Counted from the first letter of the stretch, positions 36,531-56,430 are shown. The stretch is DNA of 64,000 nucleotides from Apostichopus japonicus (GCF_037975245.1 NC_092576.1:38581111-38645110), one strand, 5' to 3'. Translations and numbers: made by a program. The notes: a model not told the origin generated them from the sequence alone.

Positions 36531-37718
36531 TAAAGTGTTGTAATCCTATAGACGATTTTGTCTGTCGCTTGATCTCCCTGCCCACCTCCCGAAATCGCAT
36601 TAAGAATACAAACAATTGGTGACCTCTGGTTGTCTCCGCTCATTTGCTGGTTGTAAATAATTTGAATTAATTCACAAAACAGACACAAGACAGATGCAGC
36701 TGATTCTCTTATCAAAACGAAAACTTCTTTACTTGGTAGCAAACAGTTTATGATTGTAATAATTTTTTTTTTAATAGTAACCCAAGAGCCTGGGAAGAAA
36801 AACCATCCCCCCAAAGTTACCAACGCTCGATCAGTGTCCCCTCACATGGAAGCTGTCACCGTGTGATCATGACGATTTATGTCAAGTCCCTCTCAAATGG
36901 AATAGATCTTAGCCAAAAGTGTAAAATATTTTTATATCGACCGTGATTAACATGCTTATCCATGTTATGTTGTTATGATGAATATTCTACTTCGTGCATG
37001 TGAGTAAGTCAGTTCAAGTTTATAATGCACACACGCATGATAGCTCGCAACTCGTTGGGGGGGGGGGGGGATATGTGGGCAGATACAACACAAACCTCAT
37101 TACAAATAGTATAATAAGGTAGCGTTGATGTCAGACAACGTCAGTTCGTTAGTGTTTTGAACACATCTCCATTCAATTAATGTACCTCATAATTAAAACT
37201 AATATTTGCCATGAAATGTTTGTTTATATATTACTTATGTTGTTATCATGCTGAGATTTTTCATTTTTTTTTGTCAGTCAATTACACACGACAACACAAC
37301 TTTCTAGGTGTATGAAAAGTTTCATTACATAATTTAAAATATTGCCAACGAAATTAACACAAATGAAGAACACGGAATACATGAACAAGATGAATTGTTG
37401 TTTAACAGATGTGAATGACTCTTTCACACTGCATAATACAACTGAAAAAAAAAAAAAAACATTGTTAAGCACACTGTAATATACTATGCTGTAAGGAATG
37501 CTTCAATGAATACTATAATAATAACTTAAGAATTATCATGAATTATTAAAATATGACACTGCACAAGAAACGTTAATACACATTGTTGTGGGCACTGTAA
37601 GTAACGAAAAAATACACAAATATATGTATAGGCTTATACGTAATAGTAGCTTCAATGTTTTTACAGACTGAGTAAATATCAATTGGACGAATGACAATCT
37701 AATATAATCAAAGCTTAC

Positions 37719-37785
37719 CGATAACGTGGAATTAATTGGTTTTTAATAGATTTTAATTACGTCCCAGATGAGCGAGATATAACGT
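37719..37785 (-). other. Predicted non-coding first exon of NLR gene B
   Basis: Ends at donor TTATCG|GTAAGC and shares GGAACGTTATATCTCGCT with the gene A first exon. No ATG present. The start is estimated from the TATA element. Confidence 0.45.
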
Positions 37786-37805
37786 TCCTCAAAAGTAACA
37801 CTGCT

Positions 37806-37870
37806 GTATATATATAGCTAGATACAAACGATTAAATCAAATACTCGGCAACTACTGATGGGCGCGGTCT
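37806..37870 (-). promoter_or_regulatory. Predicted core promoter of NLR gene B
   Basis: TATATATATA lies at about 37806-37816. A GC-rich GGGCGCGGTCTG lies at about 37859-37870, upstream on the minus strand. Order and spacing match the gene A promoter at 12131-12190. Confidence 0.5.
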
Positions 37871-40800
37871 GGTAAAATATACTTTACTGATAGATATCAG
37901 TTTCATATTTACTGAATCTTTGTACGATGGTTGATGGGATTACTGGGACAAAGTACAATAACTTTTACTTAACCTTTTTGCAAATTTATTTTAGGAAGAT
38001 ACAAATATGCATTGGTCATTCATATAAATCAGTAAAATCAAATAAAAACAGTACTAAAACTTTCCTTCATATCCATATACGATTCTCTACGAAGAAAAGT
38101 TGTAAGAAGGTCACCGGGTAAGATGGACAACTAGTGGTTAACATAATAGAAATACTTATGTAGGGTTGTAATGTAGGGTTGAGCATGTTAAGATTGTTTT
38201 ACAACAAAGTATTGTCCACAGGTTTTGTTGTCGTGACGTATGTCAGTTATCATAATGACTCCTGACTTTGTGTGCACCAGGTTCAAAGGGTGGGGCGGAC
38301 GGATGGGAGGGGGGGGGTGGTGGAGTTAAACCCGGAGAAATGGACAAAATGGTGTGGCGTACAAAGTCACAGACTAAACAATTTCTCCTCCACCTCCTCT
38401 CAAATGGAGGTGCGAGATTTCCCCGACCAGCCCTTTTTTTTCTTTGCGCACGCTACTACTTCGAATGAAACGTGTTACATACTTGTGATCAAGCCAAGTC
38501 ATTGATGGCGGGATTAGCTGTTGGACTGACCTTTGCAGTTCTGTTTAGTTTAGGAATCTATAAATCAAGGTTCATATTTACATTTTGATATGGATTGCAG
38601 CACTATATAACTAGGTAAACATACTAAAGCGAGTTAGACTGTTACTATAAGCAGTACAGTGAAACAAAGCGATTAACATGCTCACGTATGTGTGTCCATA
38701 TAGGTAGCCTACATTGTAAGGTTATGTGTGTTAACAAATTACAAACACTATAACTTTCAAAAACATTCACTCCAGTTGAACAATCTCAAGACTAGATTGT
38801 AATGTAATATTGTTAGAAATATGACTGCATCTTGCTGTTTGTTTATTTGGTTCAGTTTTAATTAAGTTAAATTCTTCCTAACAAAACCATTATAACGCAG
38901 GCATTTGTAACAACGTTCCAATTTATCTTATCATTATTATTTGTTTTGAGGAAGGGGCACATTGAGTTACATGGCGAAGATATCTGAGAAGTGTTCTTCA
39001 TCTGCATCGATTCACGTCTACACATGTTTATCTGTAGCCCTATCTACTTCAAGAGAGTAGAGGAAAGATAAGCAGCTTAACTTACCATGTGCCATAATCA
39101 CAAACTAAGATAATGGGCATGGGCGTAATTTGATTTCTAAAAGCAAACGGGGGGAGGGGGTTCCTTGGGCAGGAGGTCTAAGGACCTGTTTAACTCACTT
39201 TTGCGAACTTGTGTTGTTTTATAAAGACGTTAGAAGTAATATGATGCAATATTTACAGCTTATTTTCAAGTACTACTTGTGTATTTGAAAATGTACTTAT
39301 TCTATCTGCAAACAAAAGTTTTGTCAGATTCAATCATCGACATTAAAAGTAACAAATGGTCAATCGTATCGTCAATGTAGGACTGGACGGCGCCCATTGA
39401 TACTCTCATAGATGGTAAACCGTCTAAGAGGGTTTCTCTCAAAATTCAAACACAGACAAACTGGATAACCTTAACTGACATACGCCTATATGGTACTGTC
39501 ACATTGGTACTAGTAGTATCATGCTAGTACCATAGTGCGCTAAAGATAGAATCGTCACACTGGGTCGATCATTTTTATAGCCTTTGTAATAAATAATTAT
39601 AAATAAGTCAAAAAATATCGCAGAGTTGCCAAAACTGCTCTGGCATAACCAACCAAATTACCGGCAGAATCGGATAAAAAGCAAACTCTGTCTGGGAAAA
39701 GGTAGGGTGGGGCAAGTGCTCCTCTTTCACCATGTAATTCCGCCACCGATCGTGAGTATGGTATATTTGCAATTATATCAAGATTAAAACCGAAATTAAT
39801 TACATATCAAATTTTTAGCCATGGTTAGTGGTATTACTCAGCATTGATATGAACGTATTATGTAGCTGAACAATAACATGTTGTATTATGTCTAAATTAT
39901 TGTATATATGTTACCTATGTTACTGGCCGAACCAAAAATACATATCTATTAGTAGCTACTGTTTTTGTGCGTGTGTGACTGTGTGGAATGCGAGTTGACC
40001 GGGGTAAAGAGCCCCATGGTATCAAGTTTGAAATTTTAAATGGAATTTTATTATATTTTAGTATAAGAATTAAACAACTATCCAGTGACCTTAATTGACA
40101 TAGTTTTTACAGTATGTGTTAGATCGTAAAATAAAGATACCAGCTGAAATACTTCTAGGTAAATTGTGAGTAGCTTTGGATGTAATATCAAACGTAGAGA
40201 AACACATAACAAACGTCTTGCCCATTACAACAACACCAAATTATTTTTTCTTCAGATATGAATAATGGCAATTTCAGATTCGATGACATATTTTGGAAGT
40301 AATAAAGAAAATGTAAAAAAAAAATATGAGCAATTGTCAATATTATATCATTAAAGCAAAAGGCACTTTTAAATGTATTTACAACATCATCTTAACCATT
40401 TCCCCAACTATATCACATGCAGCTTATCAATATTACATATTATGTATTTGTTAACAATATCAAATATACTACGCAACTTAAAGCCGGGCAGAATCTTATA
40501 CGTTATCCTCTCAAATTCACTCTAAAAGGTGCCGGATCAGCCAGAGTTTCCAACGAAACCTCACATTACTATAAGTATCATTTGAATTACTCTGCCAAAG
40601 TCTGCACCCCTGAGAACGATGTTTCTGGTAAACTAGCAAACACAGAATAACTGAGCTTCTTGTTCTCTTCACAGATAGATATACGGCAGCTTTTGTACAC
40701 ACAACCTTTGTATTTTTTAAATTGTTATGATAAGTAAAACTCATTAAACTTGACATTGGAAGGAAAAGATGAACACTAGCTCTCAAAAACATGTCACTGC

Positions 40801-43800
40801 TATTACCAATCTCTTTTAGAAATCTTCTTAACATTTACATATCTATACGAATGAATCGTAATGACATTATTATTATTATTATCATTATTATCATGGATCC
40901 TTATATAGCGCAAATACTATAAAATATATATATATTCATATGCGCTTTACATGATGAAGAATCATAACATAATAAGAAAACAAGAAAATCATCTGATTAC
41001 CATAGACAACATGAGGCATGAAGTAGTATTGGTTTTGGGGGTAAACTTTTATAAATCTCCCAGAGTTTTCAACATTGTGACATCTTTATATGAGCACTGA
41101 TATGTTATTTGTATAATATATACATCTTCTATGAGGAAGAATTGTTTGCTAAAGAATCCGTCAAACTCTGCTTTCTCTTCACGTGCATATTTACTACCCA
41201 CATAAACAGTAGTTGGTTCATTTTAGATTCATTGACCCATATCCCTTCGGTCAAATAAATGAATTACAGGACACCAACACCAGCTGAATGCTGTGGACTG
41301 TCTGTCACATAGTCGACTGAGAAATAGGTCATCTCAAATATATGCAACCCAGTTAACCAATATTACATTACAATAAAGCCACCATATTATGAACAAGCAA
41401 TATCAGTTTTGAGTTTTTCAGTAAACATAGCTGTCCCGTCTGCTTTATCTATGAGTTAGCAATAATTTTCCAGAAATTGAAAGGTTTACACTTGTAAAGG
41501 TTGAAAATAAACCTTTTTTAAGAAGGTAACAATTCCTTCACTTCGCGCATGCGTTGAAGTTCATGCATAATTCCGTTAAACAGGTGGAATTATACACAAA
41601 AGCGTGTAAAAATACAGAATTTATGTTACCTTGTTTCAATGTTGTTGTTGTTCATGTTGACGTTAGCGTACAATATTTTATTTAAGAAATTTTAAAAGTG
41701 CTTCCTAAACGAATGTATTTATGCTTCTCCACAACGATATCAAATTGTGAACAAAATGAATGATTTCTCACTGCCTAAATACGTCGCAGAAGCAATTTAC
41801 TAAGTAGGTTTTCACAATTGAAGGATTTTTTCTCTTCATAATCAAGGTAGGCGTGCATATTTATCTTAAACTGGTTCTCAAAAAAGTTTATGTGAATTTA
41901 TCTTAGTCGTACTTATATAAGGCTAATACATTAGAAAAGTTACAAACTTTATTGTTAATATATGGTAAGTTAGATACCCTAGGATTAGAACACAATAATT
42001 GTTATTATAAAAGGTTATAATAAAAAACCAATCAAAAGCAAATATCCCAGCCCATGTCGTTCCAAATAGCGTACCTATCTACATAATAAAGGATTTTGAA
42101 TACATTTGTATTACCATACAATAACTGTAACAAAGGATAAATTCATGGTGTACGTTTTTAGTTTTCTTCTGGAAAAAAGGCAAAACTTCAGAAATAAGAA
42201 GGGCAACTGTACCACATAGAAAGTGATACAAGTATTATATTTTATCATCTCGGATGCGGGATGTTATACACTGTTGTATGGTTTTCTGTTGACAATTATA
42301 TGATGATGACGTCAACCTTCTTTTGGAACTACTGTTCCTTTTGTTAATCCAGTTTTATAAATTCTAAATAATCACTCATCCACACTAAATATTAGGCCAT
42401 ATTTTAACAAAATTACATGTTTCACATTGAACTAGTTCTCTTGTTATTCATAGCGAACGTGTTACTTGTTACAAAACTAGATTTCTTCTCTTTAAATGTG
42501 TGATACTTCTACTGAGAGCATAATTAATGGTTTGTCGGCTAGACTAGTAGTCCAGTCGCTCTGATGTTTAAGTTTCGTCAAATCAAAATATGGACGTAGT
42601 TTAACAACGCCAACTGGGTTGGCAGCGTTTGGTTTTAAATGAATTTTTAAATGCGTGTGTTCCAACAAATAAACAGTAAAAGTATAACTAGTATAGTGTA
42701 TCCAGTATTAGACTGTATGAAGTATGACGAGTCCCGATATATAAAGAACCTTGAAAGAAATAACGATGAACTAATACGAGAACATTTAAAACAGAATTAT
42801 AATGACAAAATACAGAAAGTGAATTAAAAGGAAAACATGCATTACACATTAAGCTTCAAGCGACAATGAGTTCATTTCTTAGTATAATGCAAATCTACGG
42901 TCGAGTCAAATAGGTGTATAGGTAATATGTTTATTCAAATAATGAAGTAAAAGTTAACGTACTTGTATGAACAGGAGCAAATTGACCCGTGGCAAAATCT
43001 TCTTCACTTTCACAAGTGGAGGCAGGAGTGTTTCTGGCCCCTCGCATTCCTTGAGGGAATCGCTGCACTCAGTTACACAATCTTTCAAACTTATATTAGC
43101 AGAAAGGTGTATCAAACATCAATTTTGTTTTTTCATAGTGCTTTCATCTTCAATTTTATGTTTTTTGTTATGTATTTATAATTTTCATGAACATTCCAAA
43201 TTTGAGTCACTACATAATCTACAAATGTCTTTTCTTGGTGAATACACTAGTGATTTTCTGTCCAACACTTTTTGATAGTTTGCAGCATTGGAAATTTGGC
43301 AGCTGACTATTAATATCTTATGACTATGGATCTGAAAGCACGTGACAAATAGTAGCTTCTGCTTTTTACACAAGTATAAAGAACATGAGAATGTTGCATC
43401 TTTCTTTTTTACAATGAACATTGATATGATATTCAACGATGTTGAGGATCGATTATATTAAACAACTGCTCTTGTCTAATACTTTGGGTTGTCGAGACTT
43501 GTCTTAAGACCCTTTTATATACCTAATTTATAATCTAAATATGACTCTGCTCAATTTGAACTCTAAGTGTCTGTTTTTCATGGGAGGACCACACACCCTA
43601 AATGTGAAACAAATTAGCGATCATAGGAACACTTTACCCTTCCTTCTAATCACGCCCTTACATAGACGTTCTTGGCCCTTCCTATCACAGCCGAGGAATA
43701 CTTAGTAAATAATGTGGTGAGCTGTGGGTCCATGCATACTCCTCTTCCGTCATTCGAGGGAAAATGGTTCAGTTGTGGGCATGTTTATATTCAGTCTGGG

Positions 43801-44133
43801 AAAATTACACCTGTCTCACGTGTTAGTTACACAACCTTACAACCTCACACAAAAATTCGAGATTAGGTATTAGCAAGACCATGTGCTTAGACCTTATTAT
43901 ATACCTAATTAATGTTCCAATGATTAGGTATTAATGCCTCTATTGGTCAGGAACAAGGACCTCAAAACCCCATACACGAGAAACATTTTATCCCCACCTT
44001 TGATATCTTATGCACGTCACTGCAGCTTTCTGCAATGAAGTAATGTGGTGGAAAACTGAACTTATTTGTTGGTGACACCTGAGTTATTATTAACATCAAT
44101 GTCCTCTGAACTTGAGAACGTATCGTCATCTTC
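37871..44133. other. Intergenic region between gene C 3' end and gene B promoter
   Basis: No gene is supported. The part from about 42.5 kb up is colinear with the left block (13.75 kb and 14.9 kb onward) but without its two LINE fragments, and 43.2-44.13 kb is the 3' flank of gene C. G-rich patches occur at 38.29-38.33 and 39.15 kb. The reading frames at 40417-40650 and its antisense have no splice or paralogue support. Confidence 0.5.
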
Positions 44134-44197
44134 TTATTCTGTTTCAAGATTTTGGTTTCCTCTCGAGACTCTCCAGGTCTGCTGCCATGGTTTATTT
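44134..44197 (-). CDS. Predicted terminal coding exon, tail of NLR gene C
   Basis: Acceptor TATACAG, phase 2. With the micro-exon it reads YRNKPWQQTW, then RVSRGNQNLETE and a TAA at 44134-44136. It matches 17482-17545 in length and stop position. After the stop the frame continues EDDDTFSSSEDIDV, resembling KDGNTLSSTENIDV in gene B. Confidence 0.5.
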
Positions 44198-45345
44198 CTG
44201 TATAGAATAAAGTATGATCAACTAGTACATGGTGATAACTGACATATCTTAACACACTTATACCATTTATTGTACATAAACTAGTCACCAGCCCTTCCAA
44301 GTTAATATTTTAAATAGATTGACATTTTACGATTATATCAGCTATGTGATTTTGCTTTCCGAGTTGTTTATTACCAGTAAATGAATTAATATTTATTCTA
44401 CGTCTTCTGAAATTGGCAGCTACATTGTAAATGGAACTTAGATCCACAGTAGCTTTGACAAGGTAAACATATTCAAATCAATCTCTTGACAAGCATTAAT
44501 GAGTTTCAAATTGAAACTGTCACGAGGGAGGCGATTGATACATTACTGTTTTGTCCTCCGTGGAGTGGTCTAATGAGAGGGGTGTCCAATTATCATTTGG
44601 GTATCAATTTCGTGATTTAATTGATGTACAATATTTTACACATTGTGAGTTAGTCTGGTCTATGTTAGCTTCGTTGATAAGGAAGCTTTATAAAAACGTA
44701 TGATCGACCAAAACGTTTGTACGTTGTATACATAACATGCCGTACATGTTAGGGCATTCTTTAAAAAAAAAAAAAAAAAAATGAAACGGCTACAAAATTG
44801 CAGAAACAGACCAAAACAACCCTTTTTCCTTACATGCTGTCATTTGGCATTGCTATTTTTTTTTTACATCTGAAAATTCTTCATAATTGTACATGAATTT
44901 GCCGTTACATCTTTAATTCTCATTAGAGCAGCAAGTTGATAACTTGATATGATGTTTACTTATGTAATATACTTAAATAAAATGGCATACGCAACTACAG
45001 TAATGTGTCTAGACTAAACAGTAAAGGAATCAATATATTAATTTAATTGATTGATCTAAAGTGTCATCGCATGTTTATCATTGTTTCAAATAACAGTAAT
45101 GATCCACTAAGATGTCATTAACAACATTCGGAGACACCATTTCAAATTTGCATTAGCATTAGTTCATGCTGTTTTAATTACAAATTCATACTTTGAACCT
45201 TGATATTTGCTTAGATATACAACAGTTTCACACCAGTGACATTGTAATTGTTTAGGTGCAATGCTGTGGATGTAACGATAAGTTCTATGTTTGGATGACA
45301 GAGAACCTTTCTTTTTTATGTTTGTTTGTAATGTTCTGAACTTAC

Positions 45346-45371
45346 CTATAGCGACGACGGAAGTTTTCCAC
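45346..45371 (-). CDS. 26-nt juxtamembrane micro-exon of NLR gene C
   Basis: CTTTAG and GTAAGT flank it. It encodes VENFRRRY plus two bases. Same length and phase as 18219-18244. Confidence 0.55.
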
Positions 45372-46719
45372 CTAAAGAAGACCAACAAGAAAGAAAACAA
45401 TGTAAAAAGTAGATAAAACATTAAACTGCCGCCGCCGTCACTCCTCCCTACCAGCAGAAATTATATTAATCCCAAGACTGCTCTAGCGATGAATGCAATG
45501 CCTCTGTTTAACTGCGACTCTTTCTCTCACAACACATAAACTAATATATACATATGATGAATAGCATCCATTTTGAATCGACTTCCTATCACCATAATTA
45601 GTCTTTAACTAATATAAGGTAGTTTGTAATCACACAAAAATTAGGCATACAACCTCTCGAACTAAACCGTCTCATTTATATAAACAGCATACTATAGTCC
45701 GCTGTAACATATAGCCACATTCTGATACCAAGATAAGAACCTCAAACAATTAAATTAAACTTATTATTTCACTGGTCGGCTGCTCATTTAACCTGCCATT
45801 CTTCCACCAACATTCTGACACGACTATAGACTTGTTAACCTAGATTCAATTATGTTTACAGTCAACAATAATGATATACCAGCATTTAGATTTTACTATT
45901 CACATACCACCCTATCCATCCAACAGTGTGCATAAAAAAACTTAAAAATAATGAATTAAAACATAATTTAAGTGTCGATATCTCATAGTTGTACGAAAGA
46001 GGGAAATTTTAGAGCTAGTACTGTTTCAAATGTTCATATTTAAGATATTTAACTTGACAGTCTGATACGAAATATTTGAATCACACTACTAAGGCGAAAT
46101 CAATGATCAGTTCAGTTCCTCGGTACAGGTTTTCATTTTAACGTTTAAATCCATCGTTTGTGCATCATAATTATTTGATATTAAATACATTTGATTACTT
46201 TCTGACAACAATAAATAAATAATCAAGATTGTAATGGATTGCCCAAAAAACAAAAACAAAAGAAGCAGAGTAAACCACTCCCAGCTGTTATTTGCCTCTT
46301 AAATAACATTACACACACACCCAACGTGTCTGCATAGTTTATTTGTCTGCCTAAAGCAGAATTTTAAGTTTTAATTTTAAGGGATTTTTTTTTTATATAT
46401 TTTGTTCTTACTTTTATTTATTAATAAGGCGTATTTGATTATATGACACCGTAAAGACGTCGTGTTAATCGACCAGATCTTGTTGAACATGTACCAACGT
46501 CTACATGTAAAAAGTGTATTGTTGGAAGTAGTTTGTGTTTAACCAAAAAATAAAGTATAAATGTTTACTATGGAACATGTGCTATGGCTTTACTTGATTT
46601 TATGTGTGGCTATTAAATCTGGAATGACACAGGTATCTCACTGTACACATGTATATGTATGTATCATACTGACCGATTTACCAAATAAAGTAAAATATTC
46701 ACTATTTGCATAACATTAC

Positions 46720-46848
46720 CTCTTGACGATATTCTGCTTCTGTCAATTCATCTCCAATGGATTTCGTCTGTAAATAATGTAATATCAATGGAAATGAGAA
46801 CAACAATGATTGCAACAAATACAAGACTTGCTGCTTTTAAAATTGAAA
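46720..46848 (-). pseudogene. Transmembrane-helix exon of NLR gene C with frameshift
   Basis: In the frame homologous to gene B it reads KVSILKAA, then SLVFVAIIVVLISI, then LFTDE, and meets TGA at 46748-46750. Shifting frame by one base restores IGDELTEAEYRQE, which matches the gene B GDELTDAEYQE, and the donor GAG|GTAATG. One extra base therefore lies between DE and GDELT. The 5' end at 46848 is a guess from AAAAG; the real acceptor may differ. Confidence 0.55.
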
Positions 46849-46939
46849 CTTTTAATTATTTTCCAAGTAAAACGATAGTGTTGTCCAGAAAGAATGATAT
46901 AGATATTGATAGTGAAATAAGCAACTGTATAATTTTCAA

Positions 46940-52440
<5,501 letters not shown>

Positions 52441-52802
52441 ACATATTTTACCGCCCTTTCAAAAGCATTGTAAAGCGGTACTGTTTATCTGTGACCACAC
52501 GTCCGTATACTTCATAGCCCCTTATACCTGCCAAGGATCACATAACACACTGTGAAGTTAATAAGCATGTTTTATAATGTATAAGCTTGATGTTACTTCT
52601 GCGCACTGAAATGTTAGAGCACAAACAAATCTGAGATGTTTCCGCCATTATATAGTTTAGTGGGTACAAAACAATATTCTTGTCTAAATGTTCCTTTGGA
52701 ATGAACAGCATTGTTTCAAACTAAACTTCCATTCGGTGGGTTTCTTTTAGTGAGTTGAACCATCAAGGGTTAATGTTAAAATAGACAATTAGAGATAATT
52801 AC

Positions 52803-52900
52803 CGGGAAGAGTAAAGAACGTCGAAATGTCAGCTTCCAACGACCAGACTGGAGATTTAGTTTGTAGTACCCTTCGCTTCGTCCATAAGGCGCCCAGAAAA
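52803..52900 (-). CDS. LRR-tail exon (98 nt) of NLR gene C
   Basis: TTTTAG|TT TTC TGG opens it in phase 1; CCG|GTAATT closes it in phase 0. It encodes FWAPYGRSEGYYKLNLQ, then SGRWKLTFRRSLLFP. LNLQSGRW is shared with the 56-nt exons (LDLQSGRW). The acceptor lost in gene B is intact here. Confidence 0.7.
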
Positions 52901-54611
52901 CTAAAATATAAATGAAGTTAAAACAAGTCAGAGTAGGTAATCAGTATCAACAAACAAACATGAACATACAAGATAGAACGGCAGTCAGTGTTATAATCTA
53001 TGTTTGGATCAGGTCAAACTTCCAAAGATTTAGGTACTGTTGCATACACAGTAAACAGTTGTATTCTGTTTATTGTTAATGCCAAATGCAACACTTTAAA
53101 CTGAGTAATTCATACAGAATGCTTTATCAGACCCGTCAGTGAAACTAATTTGATAGTTTCCTTTGATTGTTTGAGTCCATTACATTTCGTCTGAACACAA
53201 GACCGGTTACTTGAAGATTGAGGAAACGTGCAAGAAGAAAGACCAAAGGGAGCAATCAGTTTGTCTCAGTGTTTTACTCCAAAGCTAAATGTGTGATACC
53301 GACATATTTATGTCACATTTAACTATATCTTTTAACTGTCCGGTTGCATCCCAACACTAAAATATGTTAAAGGTAGAATGGTCAAGTTGCCATCATTTGA
53401 GAATTGAAAAGACTGTTAAAACATATTCACAAATATTCAGCATCTGAACTCTAACATGAATTGGATATATGTTTATATCATACAGTTACTGGAATTTATA
53501 TAGCACACATCTTTAAACGTATGTTTTCCAGTATTTTGAATTGAAGGTTTGAGTTCCTGTCCATTACAATTCTTTCTCAGATATCTAAAGTTATTACAAC
53601 TAAAATGTCGTGCTTATTATAACTTCAGGTTTCAGATTTCTCTCTGACATTTCTGGCATTGCTCATTAACATTACAGATGACAAAAAAGAAAGAAAAAAA
53701 GTTAACAACTGAAAGGCAATCATATAACCTGAGCATTTGTCCTTAAAGCGTAAAGGTTGCATACAATACATGATACTTTATAGACAAATATCGGTAAATT
53801 GATCAGCACTATGATATGGAAAATCCTATTAAAAACATAAGCAAGCTACATTTTACTTGATTTATGTTCGCTTTTTACCTTTGTTTACTACCAGTGGTAC
53901 CGCTGTTTTTATTTTAATGTCTCCATACCACACCGCAGGTGTTCCTATTGCATTTAGTCTAGAACGTCTTCAGTTGTAACTTTGGAAGTTTTTGCATCAG
54001 ATTCAGGGCACCAGCTACGTTCATGTTGGATGTCATTGTATTAAACATATGTAGCCTGGTTGATTTATTCCTCACTCTCACCAACCACCTACTCTCAGAC
54101 CCCCCTCCCCACTCCTGTATCCTGTTTAAACTTTCCACATCGATTTAATAGGCATTCAAAACACGTCATTATCTTGTCTTATTTCAGAGAGAGAGAGATC
54201 ACTCTCGTTAATATTAACATATTCAAGCTTCCCTCACTGTTACACCATGTAGTAGCCATTTGATTGTACTGTGCAGGGTCTAGGCTTAATTTAAGTTTGT
54301 TATCTTTTGAGCTTTTTTTCTCTGAGCGAAGGTAAATGTACGAAACGCTCAGTATATTACAGTAAACTTAAATGATTTATTTAAATTGTTCCAAAGCTCT
54401 TTCTCAGCTACGTCACTTATTTGTTAAATATTTTTCTTCATCAGTCTTAATTTAAGATATTGACTTATTCTGGTCGGAAATAACATGATCTAAACTGTAT
54501 CTTAAATGTTCTTGAATTACGAGAAGAAAAGGAAACAGCAATATGAACCGAAGAAGGCAAGATATAGTCATCAATCAATAACTAATAAATCAATAATTAT
54601 CGTTACTGTAC

Positions 54612-54685
54612 CTTTAACGTTCTTTGATATCAAGTTGAAAATATCATGCATCGATGTACAAGGAGGCAGCAGACAGTGCTGAAAC
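54612..54685 (-). CDS. LRR-type exon (74 nt) of NLR gene C
   Basis: CATCAG|G TTT CAG opens and GTTAAAG|GTACAG closes it (phase 2 to 1). It encodes FQHCLLPPCTSMHDIFNLIS plus KNVK. Same size as 21679-21752. It joins the 209-nt exon (ending FKEL) and the 98-nt exon in frame. Confidence 0.7.
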
Positions 54686-55059
54686 CTGATGATTAAAGAA
54701 AAATAAAATTTGACTAACAAAGAGACAAAATCAGAGACTCGATAATGACTACACGCTCGATTAAAATAAACTGTAGAATGAATCATATAATAAGAGATAC
54801 CATTGTTAATCTCCATTCTCTAATACACTATGTACCAGCAGCACGTTGTCTTAGCTTCATGTTCAATTTATGTAATTGACGACGAGCGCTTTATTTAAAT
54901 ACTCTCCGGTGGTATACGGCATGTAATAACCAGACGAGAAATGTTTGCGAGATCATTCAAAATTTACTAATAACTATCAATATGCCCTTTTAATATCTGT
55001 TCGACACCTCACATCATTAGGTTGATTGTTATTTCATGTCATGTGATACTTGGAGAATA

Positions 55060-56304
55060 GGAAGATTACCATAATCATCATCTTAATCACCCCATTAACC
55101 ATCACTATCACCGTAATCACCACTATCACCATCACCACTATCTAAATCATCAAGATATTCATCACCATCACCATCATCATCACCTTCACAAGCACCATCA
55201 TCTTAATCACAATCATTATAATCATTGTCATCATCACCGTCACTATCACCATGATCATCATCATCGCTAATCTGGTCATTTGCGTGACCACCATTACCAT
55301 CATCACCACTTTTATCATCATGATCTCCATCACCATCATCACGTACTACCATTGTCGTCATAAGTATCACCATATTATCCCACGAACATCATCATATAGA
55401 TCATGATCATAAACATCAACGTTACCATGGTCTTCGTTGTCATCATCGTAAGCATCATCATCACCATATGATACCACCATCAACACCATCACCGCCCCAT
55501 CGCCATCGCCATCGCCAACATCGCCGCCGACGCCGCCACCGCCACCGCCACCATCATCATCATCATCACCATCACTACAACCATCATTATCACCAACATC
55601 ATCATTATCACCAACATCATCATTATCACCATCGCTCTTGTGGGCATGTGTGTGCCCACCATAACCATAACAAAAACGTTTACCATCGTGATCACCAGCA
55701 CCACCATCGTCGTCATCATCATCACCACCATATGATCCCAAAATCATTATTTTATGCGTAATGATCCAAATCATTGTCATCATCACCATTATCACCGACA
55801 TTGCCCTCATCATTATGACCATCCCCATCATTACCATATGATTCCACGATCATCATGATTATTAACATCACCACCAACATCACCACCGTCACCATCATCA
55901 CCTTCATTATAACCATCATCACCTTCATCATCACCATGACCACCATTACCATCATCACCGTCGCTGTTCTGGTCATTTGTGTGACCACCATAATCATTAT
56001 CACCATTTTACTAGCACTATCGCCAGCAAAACCATCACCATATGATTCCAAGATCATCACGATTATTAACATCACCATCACCACCAACATCACCATCATC
56101 ATGACCTCATCACCATTATCATTACCATCATTACCATCACCATATGCATCATGATCATTAACATCATCACCTTTATCGTCATCGTAGGGATTATCAATAC
56201 CATCATCAGCATCAGCAACACAATATGATCCCACAATCTTCACCATGGTAAGCATCATGATCATCATGATCATCATCATGATCATGATCATGATCATGAT
56301 CATG

Positions 56305-56399
<95 letters not shown>

Positions 56400-56430
56400 C
56401 ACCACCATCAACATTATGAGACCATCATCA
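55060..56430. repeat. CAT-type microsatellite in intron of NLR gene C
   Basis: Counterpart of 22115-22556 in gene B but about three times longer. It ends with ATGATC palindromic units (about 56265-56310) and pure (CAT)n (about 56305-56400). Recurrent CATATGATYCCA phrases and hairpin motifs at 55274-55289, 55642-55657 and 55971-55986 give it internal order. No gene. Confidence 0.95.

Larger units (their letters stand above)
34003..37718 (-). other. 5' region of NLR gene B: introns with segments R1 and R2
   Basis: Colinear with parts of 3.8-12.0 kb in gene A but with single copies of R1 and R2. The part next to the NACHT exon (34.0-34.55 kb) is very similar to 3.8-4.35 kb. A C run lies near 34126-34143 and a G run near 37059-37070. 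No supported exon. Confidence 0.45.

Noticed and set aside
40417-40834. Overlapping plus and minus frames of 77 and 105 codons
   Set aside because: No paralogous copy, no convincing splice pair and no recognised motif; compatible with chance.
43672-43866. 64-codon frame in the gene C 3' flank
   Set aside because: The homologous left-block sequence near 17.1-17.3 kb does not keep the frame.
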